Shown here: positions 63,660-64,000 of the stretch, piece by piece
Numbering within the stretch: position 1 is the stretch's first letter
Layout: each line of letters begins with the position of its first letter
Source: Hyphomicrobiales bacterium
GTDB taxonomy: Bacteria; Pseudomonadota; Alphaproteobacteria; Rhizobiales; Rhizobiaceae
Length of the DNA stretch: 64,000 nucleotides
Reading direction: 5' to 3'
Assembly (NCBI GenBank): GCA_900467185.1
Contig: UBPA01000007.1
Location: 248,001-312,000 of the forward strand
The notes under the pieces: generated by a model
Told to the model about the DNA's origin: nothing
What the model saw: only the letters and a program-made list of their open reading frames with translations
Databases searched by the model: none
Program-made: the position numbers and the translations under genes

Positions 63660-64000
63660 TGCGTCTTTCCGCCCTCGATCTCGTCCGCTACGGCAAGTTC
63701 ACCGGCAAGCTGCTGGATTTCGGCCCCGCGCAACCGGGCAAACCCGACCTGCATCTGATCTACGGCCCGAACGAGGCCGGCAAGTCTACGCTGTTTTCGG
63801 CTGTGCTCGACCTGTTCTTCGGCATCGAGGGCCGCAGCACCTACAACTTCCTGCATCCGTACCCGGCCATGCGCATCGGCGCGACGGTGGAGACGGGCGG
63901 TCGCAGCCAGTCCCTGTTCCGCGTCAAGCGCCAGCAGAACACGCTGATCGACGCCAACGATCAGCCGCTGCCGGAAGGGCTGCTCGCCAACGCTTTCGGC
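63659..64000 (+). CDS. SbcC/YhaN-like AAA ATPase, N-terminal fragment (runs off right edge)
   Basis: The 114 residues present begin MRLSALDLVRYGKFTGKLLDFG and contain the P-loop YGPNEAGKSTLFSAVLDLFFG. This is the N-lobe of a Rad50/SbcC-like protein, of the YhaN type as its neighbour is YhaO-like. The ATG overlaps the exonuclease stop by one base. The coiled-coil and C-lobe lie outside the window. Confidence 0.85.
   Translation, partial: MRLSALDLVRYGKFTGKLLDFGPAQPGKPDLHLIYGPNEAGKSTLFSAVLDLFFGIEGRSTYNFLHPYPAMRIGATVETGGRSQSLFRVKRQQNTLIDANDQPLPEGLLANAFG

Overview
The window is a chromosomal segment of an alphaproteobacterium, most likely a member of the Rhizobiaceae (Rhizobium/Agrobacterium group). 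It is GC-rich, and several blocks are typical of that family: ldtR with ldtP, DUF6163 and DUF2842 proteins, a BA14K protein, plsX-fabH-ihfA-MerR, argC-speB-rpsI-rplM, clpP-clpX-lon-hupB, and RIME-like palindromic intergenic repeats. Genus and species cannot be fixed from the sequence alone. No CRISPR array, prophage or insertion sequence was found.

Layout. 0-10 kb: end of a secreted protein, parC, a doc toxin with an AbrB-type antitoxin, the leftward run hemB-methyltransferase-RDD protein-bpt, an orphan antitoxin-like gene, and ldtR/ldtP for cell-wall remodelling. 10-16 kb: RIME-like repeats, a DUF559 gene, then glyA-nrdR-ribD-ribE-(antisense acetyltransferase)-ribH-nusB. 16-19 kb: a small accessory patch with dinJ/yafQ, a DUF4160/DUF2442 pair, and a MarR-acetyltransferase fusion with a 12-bp-arm operator. 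19-27 kb: hppA, bamE, a Cbp3-type chaperone, DUF177, plsX, fabH, ihfA, a MerR regulator and tRNA-Pro(GGG).

27.6-37.4 kb is the most interesting part. It holds a compact Wzx/Wzy-type exopolysaccharide locus: two GT4 glycosyltransferases, an O-antigen polymerase/ligase, a polyprenyl-phosphate sugar transferase, a short Wza-like export lipoprotein, a Wzc/GumC-like co-polymerase whose P-loop lysine is missing, and a CelD/FemAB-like acyltransferase. The gene content resembles holdfast (hfs) and unipolar-polysaccharide (upp/gms) loci. A diguanylate cyclase with an intact GGDEF motif and inhibitory site lies about 9 kb further on.

37-49 kb is largely housekeeping: phosphoesterase, DUF2842, ctaA, argC, speB, rpsI, rplM, an enoyl-CoA hydratase, an EamA permease, a CoA-binding protein, the diguanylate cyclase, metY and a cupin. 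It also carries a decayed ParE-like toxin gene. 49-53 kb holds a cytochrome P450, an EEP-family hydrolase and a phospholipase-D-family enzyme. 53-59 kb is the proteostasis block clpP (heat-shock-type promoter), clpX, lon and hupB. 59-64 kb carries a large exported phytase-esterase-like protein, a MarR regulator, and the start of an SbcD/YhaO-YhaN DNA-repair pair that runs off the right edge.

Recurring themes are four separate toxin-antitoxin-like loci plus one toxin relic, each short and inserted between conserved genes, and several clear palindromic operators next to regulators. Start codons were chosen from ribosome-binding sites, family length and overlap with neighbours. Several upstream in-frame extensions were rejected.
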